64,000 bases of DNA from Hyphomicrobiales bacterium (GTDB lineage: Bacteria; Pseudomonadota; Alphaproteobacteria; Rhizobiales; Xanthobacteraceae). Position numbers and translations under genes: made by a program. Shown in pieces: positions 1-8,224 of this stretch. The DNA lies in NCBI GenBank assembly GCA_017305715.1, contig JAFKKG010000009.1, positions 310,001 through 374,000 of the forward strand. Reading direction: 5' to 3'. Position 1 is the first letter of the stretch; the number at the start of each line of letters is the position of its first letter. The notes beneath the pieces are model-generated. The model saw only the letters and a program-made list of their open reading frames with translations. It searched no databases and was not told where the DNA came from.

Positions 1-104
1 TTTCGGCTGGAACTGCGTATAGTTCCGACACTGGGTTTCGGGAATCGGTGCACATGCACCCTTTCGAGCAGTCGGTTGCGACGCCAAAGATTGGGGATTT
101 GAAC

Positions 105-896
105 ATGAAGAAATTAGTGCTCGCTTTGGCCGCCGTTGCAGCGTTCGCCGCTCCGGCACTCGCGGCCGATATGGCCCCCCGTTATGCCAAGGCCCCGGCT
201 GTGGCTCCCGTGGCGGTTGCGAACTGGACCGGCTGCTACATCGGAGGTGGCGGCGGCTACGGCCTCTGGAACCAGGAAAATACCCTGTACGATGACACCA
301 CCGCACCACGCACCCGGGTGACCAATACGCAGACAGGCGGCGGCCGCGGCTACTTCGGTACGGTTGGCGGCGGTTGCGACTACCAATTCCCGGTCGGCAC
401 CTGGAATTTCGTGGTCGGCGCCTTCGGCGACTACGATTTCGCCGCCATCAAGGGCGATCCGAACTTCACGCTCGGCACCTACGGTCGCGAAAAGCTCGAC
501 TCGCAGTGGTCGGTCGGTGGCCGCGTCGGCCTGCTGGTGACCCCGCAATTGCTGACCTACTTCTCGGCCGGTTACACCGAAGCTCACTTCAACCAGGTCA
601 ACCTGCTCTCTGCCTTTGCTCCGGGCGGTCCCGCAGGCTTCTATTTCGGCGCGCGCAATTATAGCGGCTACTTCCTCGGCGCCGGCGACGAATACGCCCT
701 GAGCTTCCTGCCCGGCCTGTTCTGGAAGACCGAGTACCGGTTCTCGGACCTCGACACCCAGACCAACCCGCTCCGCTTCACCGCCGGCAACGCTCTGACC
801 GGTGCGTCGATCGACTCGCACAAGTACGTCCACACCGTCCGCAGCGAGCTGGTCTATCGCTTCAACTGGGGCAGCCCGGTCGTCGCCAAGTATTGA
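105..896 (+). CDS. Omp25/Omp31-type outer membrane beta-barrel protein
   Basis: The product is 263 aa if it starts at the ATG at 105, which gives a clean signal peptide (MKKLVLALAAVAAFAAPALA, cut before ADMAP). An upstream ATG at 48 would bury that signal peptide. The mature part opens with the family pattern Lys-Ala-Pro, then NWTGCYIGGGGG, followed by alternating Gly/aromatic strands, and ends in a strand-like LVYRFNW segment. This fits the 8-strand Omp25/Omp31 porin family of rhizobia, which are structural outer-membrane proteins. Two cysteines (in NWTGCY and GGGCDY) are unusual for the family and could form a disulfide. A strong terminator follows directly, so the gene is probably transcribed alone. 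Family call is firm; any specific substrate is unknown. Confidence 0.85.
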   Translation: MKKLVLALAAVAAFAAPALAADMAPRYAKAPAVAPVAVANWTGCYIGGGGGYGLWNQENTLYDDTTAPRTRVTNTQTGGGRGYFGTVGGGCDYQFPVGTWNFVVGAFGDYDFAAIKGDPNFTLGTYGREKLDSQWSVGGRVGLLVTPQLLTYFSAGYTEAHFNQVNLLSAFAPGGPAGFYFGARNYSGYFLGAGDEYALSFLPGLFWKTEYRFSDLDTQTNPLRFTAGNALTGASIDSHKYVHTVRSELVYRFNWGSPVVAKY

Positions 897-920
897 TCTC
901 CGCTAAATCAGCAGCTCAAA

Positions 921-947
921 AGCCCCGGCATCGCCCGGGGCTTTTTT
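921..947 (+). terminator. Rho-independent terminator of the first porin gene
   Basis: A perfect 8-bp stem, AGCCCCGG (921-928) and CCGGGGCT (935-942), encloses a 6-nt loop and runs into six T residues. It begins 24 bp after the stop codon. Confidence 0.85.
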
Positions 948-1114
948 GTGCCTTCGTTCTGTCAGCTCATGTGGTTACTCCCGGGTCCGCGCTGACCGGC
1001 CCCCCTTGCGGCCCCCGGCGGCATCGTATTCGATCGCAACCAGGGTCATCCGCGGCAACGGTCGCGCGGGCGGCCGCCAAGCCGCGCGCAGATCGGGCGA
1101 TAACGGGGTGGACC

Positions 1115-1306
1115 ATGGCCAGAGCATTCTTGATCGTTGGCTTCCTCGCGCTCGCAATCGGCCTGCTTTGGATCGGTCAGGGCACCGGTGCCGTCACCTG
1201 GCCGCGTTCGAGCTTCATGATCAACCAGTTGCAATGGGCGGGATACGGTGCGGTGCTCGGCGCCATCGGGCTGATGCTGATCTGGCAAAGCAAGGGTGGC
1301 CGCTAG
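1115..1306 (+). CDS. Small two-TM membrane protein, unknown function
   Basis: The product is 63 aa, starting MARAFLIVGF. It has two hydrophobic segments, at about residues 4-20 and 42-56, joined by a short loop containing TWPRSSFMINQ. It ends in a basic tail (QSKGGR), as expected of an inner-membrane hairpin protein. No RBS stands out. I do not recognise a named family. The stop codon lies 5 bp before a hairpin repeat (1312-1370), which separates it from the SDR gene. The clean hydrophobic pattern and in-frame start favour a real gene. Confidence 0.6.
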   Translation: MARAFLIVGFLALAIGLLWIGQGTGAVTWPRSSFMINQLQWAGYGAVLGAIGLMLIWQSKGGR

Positions 1307-1311
1307 ACAGG

Positions 1312-1370
1312 GCGTTTTCGAGCGAAGTGGATACCGGTTCGCGTCAGGAAAACGCGTCAAATCAAGAAAC
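1312..1370 (+). repeat. Dispersed hairpin repeat, family 1 (copy 1, first hairpin only)
   Basis: Outer arms GCGTTTTC and GAAAACGC enclose inner arms GCGAAG and a CGC-containing partner, and the unit ends GTCAAATCAA. Nearly the same sequence, in the same orientation, recurs at 52545-52606, and a decayed version lies at 56055-56110. This copy lacks the second hairpin seen in the other two. Confidence 0.75.
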
Positions 1371-1402
1371 GACATTCTCAACGCAACAAACGGACACCAA
1401 TC

Positions 1403-2173
1403 ATGAAAACAGGACTGTTCGACCTCAAAGGGAAAGTCGCCATCGTCACCGGAGGCAATGGCGGCATCGGGCTCGGCATGGCCCGGGGCCTCGCCGAAGC
1501 CGGCGCGGCGATCGCGGTCGTCGGACGCAACGAAGCCAAATCGATTGCCGCGGCGGCCGAACTCGAACGCGGCGGCGCCAAAGCGATTTCGGTGGTCGCT
1601 GACGTCACCGACAAAGCGGCCGTTGACGCCATGGTCGCCCGGACGCTGCGCCAACTCGGCCGGATCGATATCCTCGTCAACAATGCCGGCATCAGCATCC
1701 GCAAACCGCCGCACATCCTCGATCTCGCCGAATGGAACAGCGTGATCCAGACCAACCTCACCAGCGCCTTCCTGTGCTCGCAGGCGGCATACCCGGCGAT
1801 GAAGCAGGCCGGCGGCGGCAAGGTCATCAACATCGGTTCGATGATGTCGATCTTCGGCGCCAGCTTTGCCTCGGCCTACGCCGCGAGCAAAGGCGGTATC
1901 GTGCAGTTCACGCGCGCCTGCGCGGTGGCCTGGGCTCCCGACAACATCCAGGTCAACGCGGTGCTGCCGGGCTGGATCGACACCGACCTCACCCGCGGCG
2001 CACGCGCCCAGATCGATGGCCTGCACGACAAGGTGCTGGCGCGCACGCCGGCCGCGCGCTGGGGCGTGATCGACGATTTTGCCGGGATTGCGGTGTTTCT
2101 GTCTTCGGCCGCGTCCGATTTCACCACCGGGACCGCGATCCCCGTGGACGGCGGATTTTCGGTCATGGGCTAA
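1403..2173 (+). CDS. SDR family NAD(P)-dependent oxidoreductase
   Basis: A 256-aa classical short-chain dehydrogenase. The N-terminal Rossmann motif TGGNGGIG binds the nucleotide at about residues 17-24. NNAG lies near residue 92, a catalytic Ser in NIGSMMS near 143, and YAASK carries the catalytic Tyr and Lys near 158-162. The C-terminus PVDGGFSVMG is typical. The overall pattern resembles gluconate 5-dehydrogenase / KduD or FabG-like enzymes, but the substrate cannot be decided from sequence. It stands alone, after a hairpin repeat and before a convergent porin gene. Confidence 0.9.
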   Translation: MKTGLFDLKGKVAIVTGGNGGIGLGMARGLAEAGAAIAVVGRNEAKSIAAAAELERGGAKAISVVADVTDKAAVDAMVARTLRQLGRIDILVNNAGISIRKPPHILDLAEWNSVIQTNLTSAFLCSQAAYPAMKQAGGGKVINIGSMMSIFGASFASAYAASKGGIVQFTRACAVAWAPDNIQVNAVLPGWIDTDLTRGARAQIDGLHDKVLARTPAARWGVIDDFAGIAVFLSSAASDFTTGTAIPVDGGFSVMG

Positions 2174-2204
2174 CCCCGGCAGCGTTCGCAGACGCCTTCA
2201 CAAC

Positions 2205-2231
2205 GAAAAAGGCCCCGGACATGCCGGGGCC
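2205..2231 (-). terminator. Rho-independent terminator of the minus-strand porin gene
   Basis: A perfect 8-bp stem, GGCCCCGG (2211-2218) and CCGGGGCC (2224-2231), is followed on the minus strand by a T-tract (AAAAA on the plus strand at 2206-2210). It sits 20 bp past the stop of the porin at 2251. The plus strand has only a weak T-run, so it mainly serves the minus strand. Confidence 0.8.
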
Positions 2232-2250
2232 TTGGTTCGCGTAGCGACCC

Positions 2251-3027
2251 TCAGTATCGCGCGACCAGCGGAGCGCCGAACTTGTAGCTCAGGCGAACGA
2301 CGGCCGACTGAATGTCGCGGGGTTTGCTATCGAACGTGTAGGTGCCCGGCGCGTTGCCGGCAAGCTGATAGCTCTTCCGCTCGAAAGCCGCATAATCATA
2401 TTCAAGTCCGACGATCCAGTTCTGGGTAATGCCGTATTCCCAACCGGCGCCGACGGTCCAGCCATTGTGCCACTGGGTCTGCGAGCCCGAGCCTATCGCC
2501 GGAGGAAGCACGTCAGTCACCGACAAGCGGTTGTTGACGCCGGCATAGCCGCCCTTCACGTAGAACAGATTATTGTTGACGGCATAGCCGGCGCGACCGG
2601 TGATCGTCGCCATCCAATCGGTACGCCAGCTGAACCGGTCGTCGAGGCCCGCACCGAACAAATTGTTCAGCACGGTGCCGCGGTTACCGAGGCCGGAGAG
2701 CGTGCCCTCGAGACCGAACACGTAGTTGCTGGCCTGCCAGTTGTAGCCGATCTGGCCGCCGCCAAAAAAGCCAGATCCGCGCTGGCGAAAGCCCTGACCG
2801 GGCGACAAGTCACCGAACGGCGTGGTGTTGGCGGTGTTGATCCACTGCTCATTGGTCCAGGCGCCGCCGACATGACCGCCGACATAGAAGCCTGCCCAGT
2901 TGAAGATGGGATCGATGTAGGGAGCCTTGGTGTAAGGCCGTGCCGCAAGATCGGCAGCCGACGCAGCGCCGGCCGCGCCGAGCGCGGCGGTGAAGGCGAG
3001 CGAGGCAATCAGTTTTGACTTATTCAT
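2251..3027 (-). CDS. Omp25/Omp31-type outer membrane beta-barrel protein
   Basis: The product is 258 aa from the ATG at 3027, giving the signal peptide MNKSKLIASLAFTAALGAAG...ASA. A start at 3063 would add 12 residues ahead of the signal. The mature N-terminus (Thr-Lys-Ala-Pro, then FNWAGFYVGGHVGGAW) is the hallmark of this porin family, and the protein ends VRLSYKFGAPLVARY with the terminal aromatic residue expected of a barrel protein. It is a paralogue of the protein at 105-896 in the same neighbourhood, transcribed in the opposite direction, and has its own terminator. Confidence 0.9.
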   Translation of the reverse strand: MNKSKLIASLAFTAALGAAGAASAADLAARPYTKAPYIDPIFNWAGFYVGGHVGGAWTNEQWINTANTTPFGDLSPGQGFRQRGSGFFGGGQIGYNWQASNYVFGLEGTLSGLGNRGTVLNNLFGAGLDDRFSWRTDWMATITGRAGYAVNNNLFYVKGGYAGVNNRLSVTDVLPPAIGSGSQTQWHNGWTVGAGWEYGITQNWIVGLEYDYAAFERKSYQLAGNAPGTYTFDSKPRDIQSAVVRLSYKFGAPLVARY

Positions 3028-3225
3028 TTTTGCACCCGTGATGTTGATGGGCGCAACCTTCATCGAGAGAAACTTACCAATTCGAAATCGATATCGTTAA
3101 CGACATCGAATCCCGGCGAGCGATTTCAAATCGTCGGACGCTGTTGCATCAGCGCAACTCATTCACGCCCTTTTACCGCTTGTTATCCTTGATGAATGCC
3201 TGCATGCGCAAACATCCGCGCGTGC

Positions 3226-4479
3226 TCATGCGCGCAGCGGCGAATGCACATGCTCCGGGCGAACACCGAGCCCGACAAACCGCGCCGTGATGCCCTGCAA
3301 CCACGGCACCGCCGTGATCAGGCGCAAGACTAGCGGCACCTTCAGCGCTTCGCCGCCCGGCTTCAACGCCGCGCTGACGATGTTGTTCTGCGCCACGACC
3401 TGCATCCGCTGCGTCATCCGCACCGGAAACTCGCGGCGCCTGCGCACCGCATCCAGCTCCTCCTCGGCGGGACAACCATTCGCCAGCTTCGCGGCCAGCA
3501 GATTGGCGGTCGCGACCGCGTCCTGAACCGCAAGATTGACGCCGACGCCGCCGATCGGCGACATCGCATGCGCGGCATCGCCGATGCAGAGCAGACCCGG
3601 GCGCGTCCAGCGCGGAAGGCGATTGATGGCAACCGTCAGCAGCTTGACGTCATCCCAGTTCTTCACGTCGGCAAGGCCGGGTTTCAGGATCGGCGCCATG
3701 CGCGCGACGTCGTCGAGCAGCGCGGATAGCCCCCTCGCCTTGACCGCGTCGTACTGGCCCTTGGCGATGACATAGGCGCACTGCCAGTAATCGCCGCGAT
3801 CGAACGTCACCATCATGCTGCCGGGATCGACGCGGGCGAATACGCTCTCGGTTTCGTTCTGGCGCTTGCCCGCGCGAAACCACAACACATCCATCGGCGC
3901 GCCGATTTCCAGGGTCGCAAGACCGGCCCGCTCGCGCACCAGCGAGTGGCGGCCGTCGCAGGCGATGGTGAGATCGGCCTCGATATCGACCGCGCCTTCC
4001 GGGTTGTTCGCCCGCACGCCCGCGACGCGGCCGCCGTCCCGGATCAGGTCGATCGCTTCGGTGCTCATCATCACCTTGAGCGAGGCAAACCGCTTGCCGC
4101 TTTCGCGCAGGAAATTGAGGAAATCCCACTGCGGCATGAAGGCGATGAAGGGATATTTGACCTTGAGCCGGCTGAGATCGGCGATCCGCACCGGCGTGCC
4201 GCCGAACACGCCGTCCATCTTCTGCAACCGCTGATGCGGCAGCTTGAGAAATCCGTCGATCAATCCGAGCTCGTCCATCACCTGCAGGGTCGAGGGATGC
4301 ACGGTGTCGCCGCGAAAATCGCGGAAGAAGTCGGCGTGCTTTTCCAGCACCACGACGTCGATCCCGGCGCGGCCCAGGAGATATCCGAGCATCATGCCGG
4401 CAGGGCCGCCGCCGACGATGCAGCAGCGCACCTTGATGGTGCGCCCCCGCGGCTGCCGGGAAAAATCACCTGCGTCCAT
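3226..4479 (-). CDS. FAD-dependent monooxygenase (UbiH/PHBH class A family)
   Basis: The product is 417 aa. An N-terminal dinucleotide-binding motif (CIVGGGPAGMMLGYLLGRAG) starts near residue 20. The DG motif (DLTIACDGRHS, about 167-177) and the second FAD motif GD (LCIGDAAHAMSPIGGVG, about 297-313) follow in the usual order, so this is a single-component flavin aromatic hydroxylase or dehydrogenase-like enzyme. Its length fits UbiH/PobA-like proteins. Substrate unknown. It stands alone, 50 bp downstream of the end of the caspase-like gene on the same strand, so transcription from upstream is possible. Confidence 0.88.
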   Translation of the reverse strand: MDAGDFSRQPRGRTIKVRCCIVGGGPAGMMLGYLLGRAGIDVVVLEKHADFFRDFRGDTVHPSTLQVMDELGLIDGFLKLPHQRLQKMDGVFGGTPVRIADLSRLKVKYPFIAFMPQWDFLNFLRESGKRFASLKVMMSTEAIDLIRDGGRVAGVRANNPEGAVDIEADLTIACDGRHSLVRERAGLATLEIGAPMDVLWFRAGKRQNETESVFARVDPGSMMVTFDRGDYWQCAYVIAKGQYDAVKARGLSALLDDVARMAPILKPGLADVKNWDDVKLLTVAINRLPRWTRPGLLCIGDAAHAMSPIGGVGVNLAVQDAVATANLLAAKLANGCPAEEELDAVRRRREFPVRMTQRMQVVAQNNIVSAALKPGGEALKVPLVLRLITAVPWLQGITARFVGLGVRPEHVHSPLRA

Positions 4480-4529
4480 GATCGACCTCCGAGACTGAAC
4501 TCTAGCCCAATCAGAGGACGGTGGCGGGA

Positions 4530-6056
4530 TTATCGGCGGAAACTCTTGATCTCGGATACGCTGCCGTCGCGGTAAGTCAGCTCCACCGAGACCGACTTGG
4601 TCGCCGGCGCGAGCTTGAGATAGGGCTGCGCGTCATGCGGGATGACGCTGGGATCCCTGGGGTCGCAGGGCGGCATCTTCAGGACCTTGTCGGGCACCGC
4701 GCTGTCGATGCCGACGCGCACCTCGCGGATCGCGCAGCGGTACGACATCAGATGAGTGTAATAGACCAGCAGCCCGTTGAACTCGCGAAACGACAGCCAG
4801 CTCGTCGCGGTCATGTCGAGGATCTTGCGCTGGTCGCGGATCAGTGCGGCCTCGGGATCGAACCGGATCGGAAACGGCCCCTGCATTTCGCCATTGGCGT
4901 CGACATAGCGCACCTGGATGGTGGCCGCCGGCGCGTCGGCCGGAAGTTCGATCGACGGGTTCGGCATCCGCTTGCGGGTGCGTGGATCGAGCGCGTCGAT
5001 GAAACCGGTCTCGCGGAAATCGCCGGTCTCGCCCATCCGCCAGGAAATCCCGAGCGTCGGATCGGCGATTGAAAACACGACGGTCCAGCCGCCATTGTGG
5101 CGCGAGAACATCGCGATCGGCGCGTTGACGGAATCGCTCTGCGGCGGAAGCTTTTGTACCGGCGGCAGCGCGGCAAGCTTCTGCTGGGGCTCCGCGGGCT
5201 TGGCGGCGGCAATCTCGGGCGCCGCTTTGGCCACGCCGCTCAGGAAGACGTCGTCGACCATCTGGTCGAAATAGACCGGTATCTGCTTGTGCTTGACGGT
5301 TTCGGCCATCTCGGAGACCAGCCGCCGCGTGCGCTGCGCGACCTGCACGAGGTTGACGCCGGGCTGGGTCAATTCCCTGGCAAAGGTCCGCGTGAAGACC
5401 GAATTGGGATTGTCGTCATTGTTGGACAGCCGATCGAGCGCGGTCTGCCGGGGGCCGGCGGAGAATATCGAGAACACGCCTTCCGGCAATTGCGTCATCG
5501 GCGCGAGACCGCCACCGCCGGCAACGGCGCGGGTGCCGGAGCGTTCGAACGGATTGTTGCGGCAGGCGTCGAACACCAGAATGGCGGTGCGCACGCCCTT
5601 GTTCTGCAAGCGCTCGATGATGCGGTCGGCGAGGATGGACGCGTCACGCACCAGTTCTTCCTGGCCTTCGGTGGCCGCGGGCACATCGGTCGGCAGCAGA
5701 AAGTTCTGGCCGGCGATTTCAAACCCGTGGCCGGCATAGAAGAAGAACGCGGTGTCGCCCTTGTCGACCGCCTTGTCGAAGGCAAGCAGGCTCTGGCTGA
5801 AGGCCTGGCGGGTCTGGTTCTCCGCCACCATGACGGTGAAGCCGAGTTGCTTCAGCGTATCGCCCATGGTGCGGGCGTCGTTGACCGCCTTCTGCAGTTT
5901 GGGAACGTTCTTGTAATCATTGTTACCGATCACCAGCGCGACGCGCTTTTCGGCGTGCGCAGGCGCCGCGAATGCCAGCAGTGACGCGATAATGCCGAGC
6001 GCCAATCCGGATCGCAGGCCGCCCTTGAGGATGGGCGGTAACCAACTCGTCATCAT
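4530..6056 (-). CDS. Secreted caspase-like (peptidase C14, orthocaspase) protein
   Basis: The product is 508 aa from the ATG at 6056, which has GGGGAA just upstream; longer in-frame starts lack an RBS. A signal peptide ends at about residue 35 (AFAAPAHA, before EKRVALVIGNNDY). The p20 domain spans about residues 36-255, with the catalytic His in FFYAGHGFEI and the catalytic Cys in LVFDACRNNPF, so the dyad is intact. An Ala/Pro/Lys linker near residues 275-310 leads to a C-terminal domain of about 200 aa that I do not recognise. The protein is predicted periplasmic. It lies 120 bp downstream of the CadC-like regulator on the same strand and may be co-transcribed. Confidence 0.88.
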   Translation of the reverse strand: MMTSWLPPILKGGLRSGLALGIIASLLAFAAPAHAEKRVALVIGNNDYKNVPKLQKAVNDARTMGDTLKQLGFTVMVAENQTRQAFSQSLLAFDKAVDKGDTAFFFYAGHGFEIAGQNFLLPTDVPAATEGQEELVRDASILADRIIERLQNKGVRTAILVFDACRNNPFERSGTRAVAGGGGLAPMTQLPEGVFSIFSAGPRQTALDRLSNNDDNPNSVFTRTFARELTQPGVNLVQVAQRTRRLVSEMAETVKHKQIPVYFDQMVDDVFLSGVAKAAPEIAAAKPAEPQQKLAALPPVQKLPPQSDSVNAPIAMFSRHNGGWTVVFSIADPTLGISWRMGETGDFRETGFIDALDPRTRKRMPNPSIELPADAPAATIQVRYVDANGEMQGPFPIRFDPEAALIRDQRKILDMTATSWLSFREFNGLLVYYTHLMSYRCAIREVRVGIDSAVPDKVLKMPPCDPRDPSVIPHDAQPYLKLAPATKSVSVELTYRDGSVSEIKSFRR

Positions 6057-6176
6057 CCGTTCCCCGCATTGATCCCGCCGTCGCGCGGGAGCGCTTTTGT
6101 CGTAGTCGAAAGAGTCCCGCCGACGGTTCAATCAGGCCTTGTGGACGGGACCATCATAGCGGACACGGCAACGCTG

Positions 6177-8060
6177 CTACTTCGCCGGCACGTCCAGCGC
6201 CAGAAGGGCCTCCTCCACGCGTTTGGCGGCATTGTTGAAGAGAGGGCTGGCATTCTTGGGATCGAGCATAATGTTGGCTACCGTCGAGCCCGGCCGCAAC
6301 TCCATGGTCTTGGCGATGGCCGCCTTGGCCTCGTCGATGCGGCCCAGGCGATAGTAGGCGGTCGCCAACATCGCGTGCGATCGTCCGGTGGCGGGCGTGA
6401 TCGCAATCGACCTCGTCAGATACCGGATCGCCTCTTCGTTGCGGTCCATTACCACGAGCGTCAGTCCGGCGCCTAACAGCCAGGTCCAGCGCGCCGTTCG
6501 CGGCGTGTCGAACCGCTCGGCCTGACTGAACGTCGCCAGCGCATCCTCGAACCGCCCCAGCCGCAACTGCCCCAGGCCGAGATTGTAGATGGCCAGCCCG
6601 TCCCAGGGATCGAAGGTCAACACCCTGCCGCACGCCACGAGGCTTTCGACGAACTGGTTGGTGGTGTTGAGCAGGCGGCAATAGGCCTCCAGCACGGGGA
6701 CGTAGGTCGGCTTCACCCGCAAGGCGTGCTCGAGCAACGACTGCGCGGTACGCTGGGTTTCGGCGATATCGGCCTTGTTGTACCAGGTCATCTGGATCCC
6801 GCGCAGCAGGTGCGCGGCGAGCGCCGCTTCCAGATCGACATTGTCGGGATCGGCCGCCAGCGCCTTCTCCAGCATCGATTGCGCGGCCTTGAAGCGCTCC
6901 GGCGTCGTCTGGTTGATCGAGGCCATGGCCTGCTCGATCACCACCCTGGCGCTGCCGCCGGCCAGTTCACGATCGGTCGCTCCCGGTCCGGCATTGCTGA
7001 TCGCGTTGATGCGCAGCGCCAGCGGATGGCCGACGCCCGCGGCGAGCCGGGTCTGCTGAAGCGATAATTCGGCATTTTCGATACCCACCGAGATCGAGTC
7101 CGCCCACCGCACTTCGCCGGTGTCGCTGCTGCTCATGCGCGCCTGTATGGTCCAGGCGCCGCCCTCCATTCGCAATTCGCCGGTCACCACGAAATCCGCT
7201 TCGGCGCGCGCCACCAACTGGGGCGAAGCCGACGCGGTTTCCTGGCGCGGCGCGAGCACGCGCAATTTGTCGATCTTCGCCAGGCCGTCGGTGAGGCGGC
7301 CGGTCACCGCCGCCGCCATCTCGGTAACCTGCGGGCTATCGCCGAGGCCGGCGATCGGCATGACGGTGATCGACGGCGGCTTTTGCAAGGTCAGATCGGG
7401 CGCGACGGCCGGCGCGGCCGCCGCGACGCTGAAGGCCGTGGTGAGGCGGTCCGTCACGCTTGCCGCCAACTCGCCGAGTCTCTGGCCATCACCTGCGCCA
7501 GGGACTTGTTCTGCGACGGTTGCAGGCTTTCGCGCGAACAGATCCGGCGCGAAGATGGGCGTGGCGGCGGCAAGGACAACCACCGCACCGAGCCCGGCCG
7601 CCGTCGCAAGCGCAGCGCGCAAGCCGAACCGGAACCGGTTTCGCGTGGGCTCCGCCGTCCCCGGCGGCATGGCCGCGGCGCCCGGTCCCTCGTCCGCCGC
7701 AGCCGCGGCAGGTGGTGTGGCGCCAGCCGCGCCAGGCTGCGTCCGGAGGTCGCCCGCCCCGGCCGATACGTCGGCCTCGAACAGGTAGCCGCGGCCAGAC
7801 ACCAGCTTGATCAATTGACGCTGGTCGTCGCCAAGCGCGGCACGAATTTCGCGGATGCACTGGAAAAGGCTGTCGTCGCCGACATGAATGTTCGGCCAGA
7901 TCGCCTCGATCAGCTCCTGCTTGCTGAGAATGCGGCCGGAATTGGCCACGAACAGCTGCAGCATATCGAAGGCTTTCGGCCGGAGGCGGATCACTTCGCC
8001 GCCGGGTCCGCGCAACCTGGCGCGTTCCGTGTCGAGCTCAAATCCCGCGAAACAGAGCAC
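6177..8060 (-). CDS. CadC-like membrane regulator: winged helix, TM, FlgO/TolB-like domain, TPRs
   Basis: The product is 627 aa, starting at a GTG (8058-8060) with GGAGA about 5 nt upstream. Residues 1-100 are an OmpR-type winged helix (pattern RLRPKAFDMLQLF, SKQELIEAIWP, then VSGRGYLFEA). A Pro/Ala-rich linker leads to a transmembrane helix near residues 147-170, so the DNA-binding domain is cytoplasmic and the rest periplasmic. A FlgO/TolB-N-like domain (ITVMPIAGLGD, near residue 230) and TPR repeats from about residue 380 to the end follow. This matches ToxR/CadC-type one-component membrane regulators. The gene is divergent from an AraC regulator. Confidence 0.87.
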   Translation of the reverse strand: MLCFAGFELDTERARLRGPGGEVIRLRPKAFDMLQLFVANSGRILSKQELIEAIWPNIHVGDDSLFQCIREIRAALGDDQRQLIKLVSGRGYLFEADVSAGAGDLRTQPGAAGATPPAAAAADEGPGAAAMPPGTAEPTRNRFRFGLRAALATAAGLGAVVVLAAATPIFAPDLFARKPATVAEQVPGAGDGQRLGELAASVTDRLTTAFSVAAAAPAVAPDLTLQKPPSITVMPIAGLGDSPQVTEMAAAVTGRLTDGLAKIDKLRVLAPRQETASASPQLVARAEADFVVTGELRMEGGAWTIQARMSSSDTGEVRWADSISVGIENAELSLQQTRLAAGVGHPLALRINAISNAGPGATDRELAGGSARVVIEQAMASINQTTPERFKAAQSMLEKALAADPDNVDLEAALAAHLLRGIQMTWYNKADIAETQRTAQSLLEHALRVKPTYVPVLEAYCRLLNTTNQFVESLVACGRVLTFDPWDGLAIYNLGLGQLRLGRFEDALATFSQAERFDTPRTARWTWLLGAGLTLVVMDRNEEAIRYLTRSIAITPATGRSHAMLATAYYRLGRIDEAKAAIAKTMELRPGSTVANIMLDPKNASPLFNNAAKRVEEALLALDVPAK

Positions 8061-8224
8061 CTAGTCTCCGAAATCCCATAGGTTGCGTGCGCGGGATGCG
8101 AATATCAGAGAAATTTCAGAAAGTCACCGCCGCCCCATCAGGACCATAGCCACGGGCCATGCCATGATTCCCGGGCGATTTGCCGCATTTCCGGCACCAT
8201 AAATCCCAAAGAAGGAGCGCTGCG
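8061..8224. promoter_or_regulatory. Divergent promoter region between CadC-like and AraC regulators
   Basis: This 164-bp gap separates two divergently transcribed regulator genes, so both promoters must lie here. I could not assign hexamers with confidence. The useful sites are the RBS for the AraC gene (GAAGGAG at 8211-8217, 7 nt before GTG) and GGAGA before the minus-strand GTG at 8060. Confidence 0.5.
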
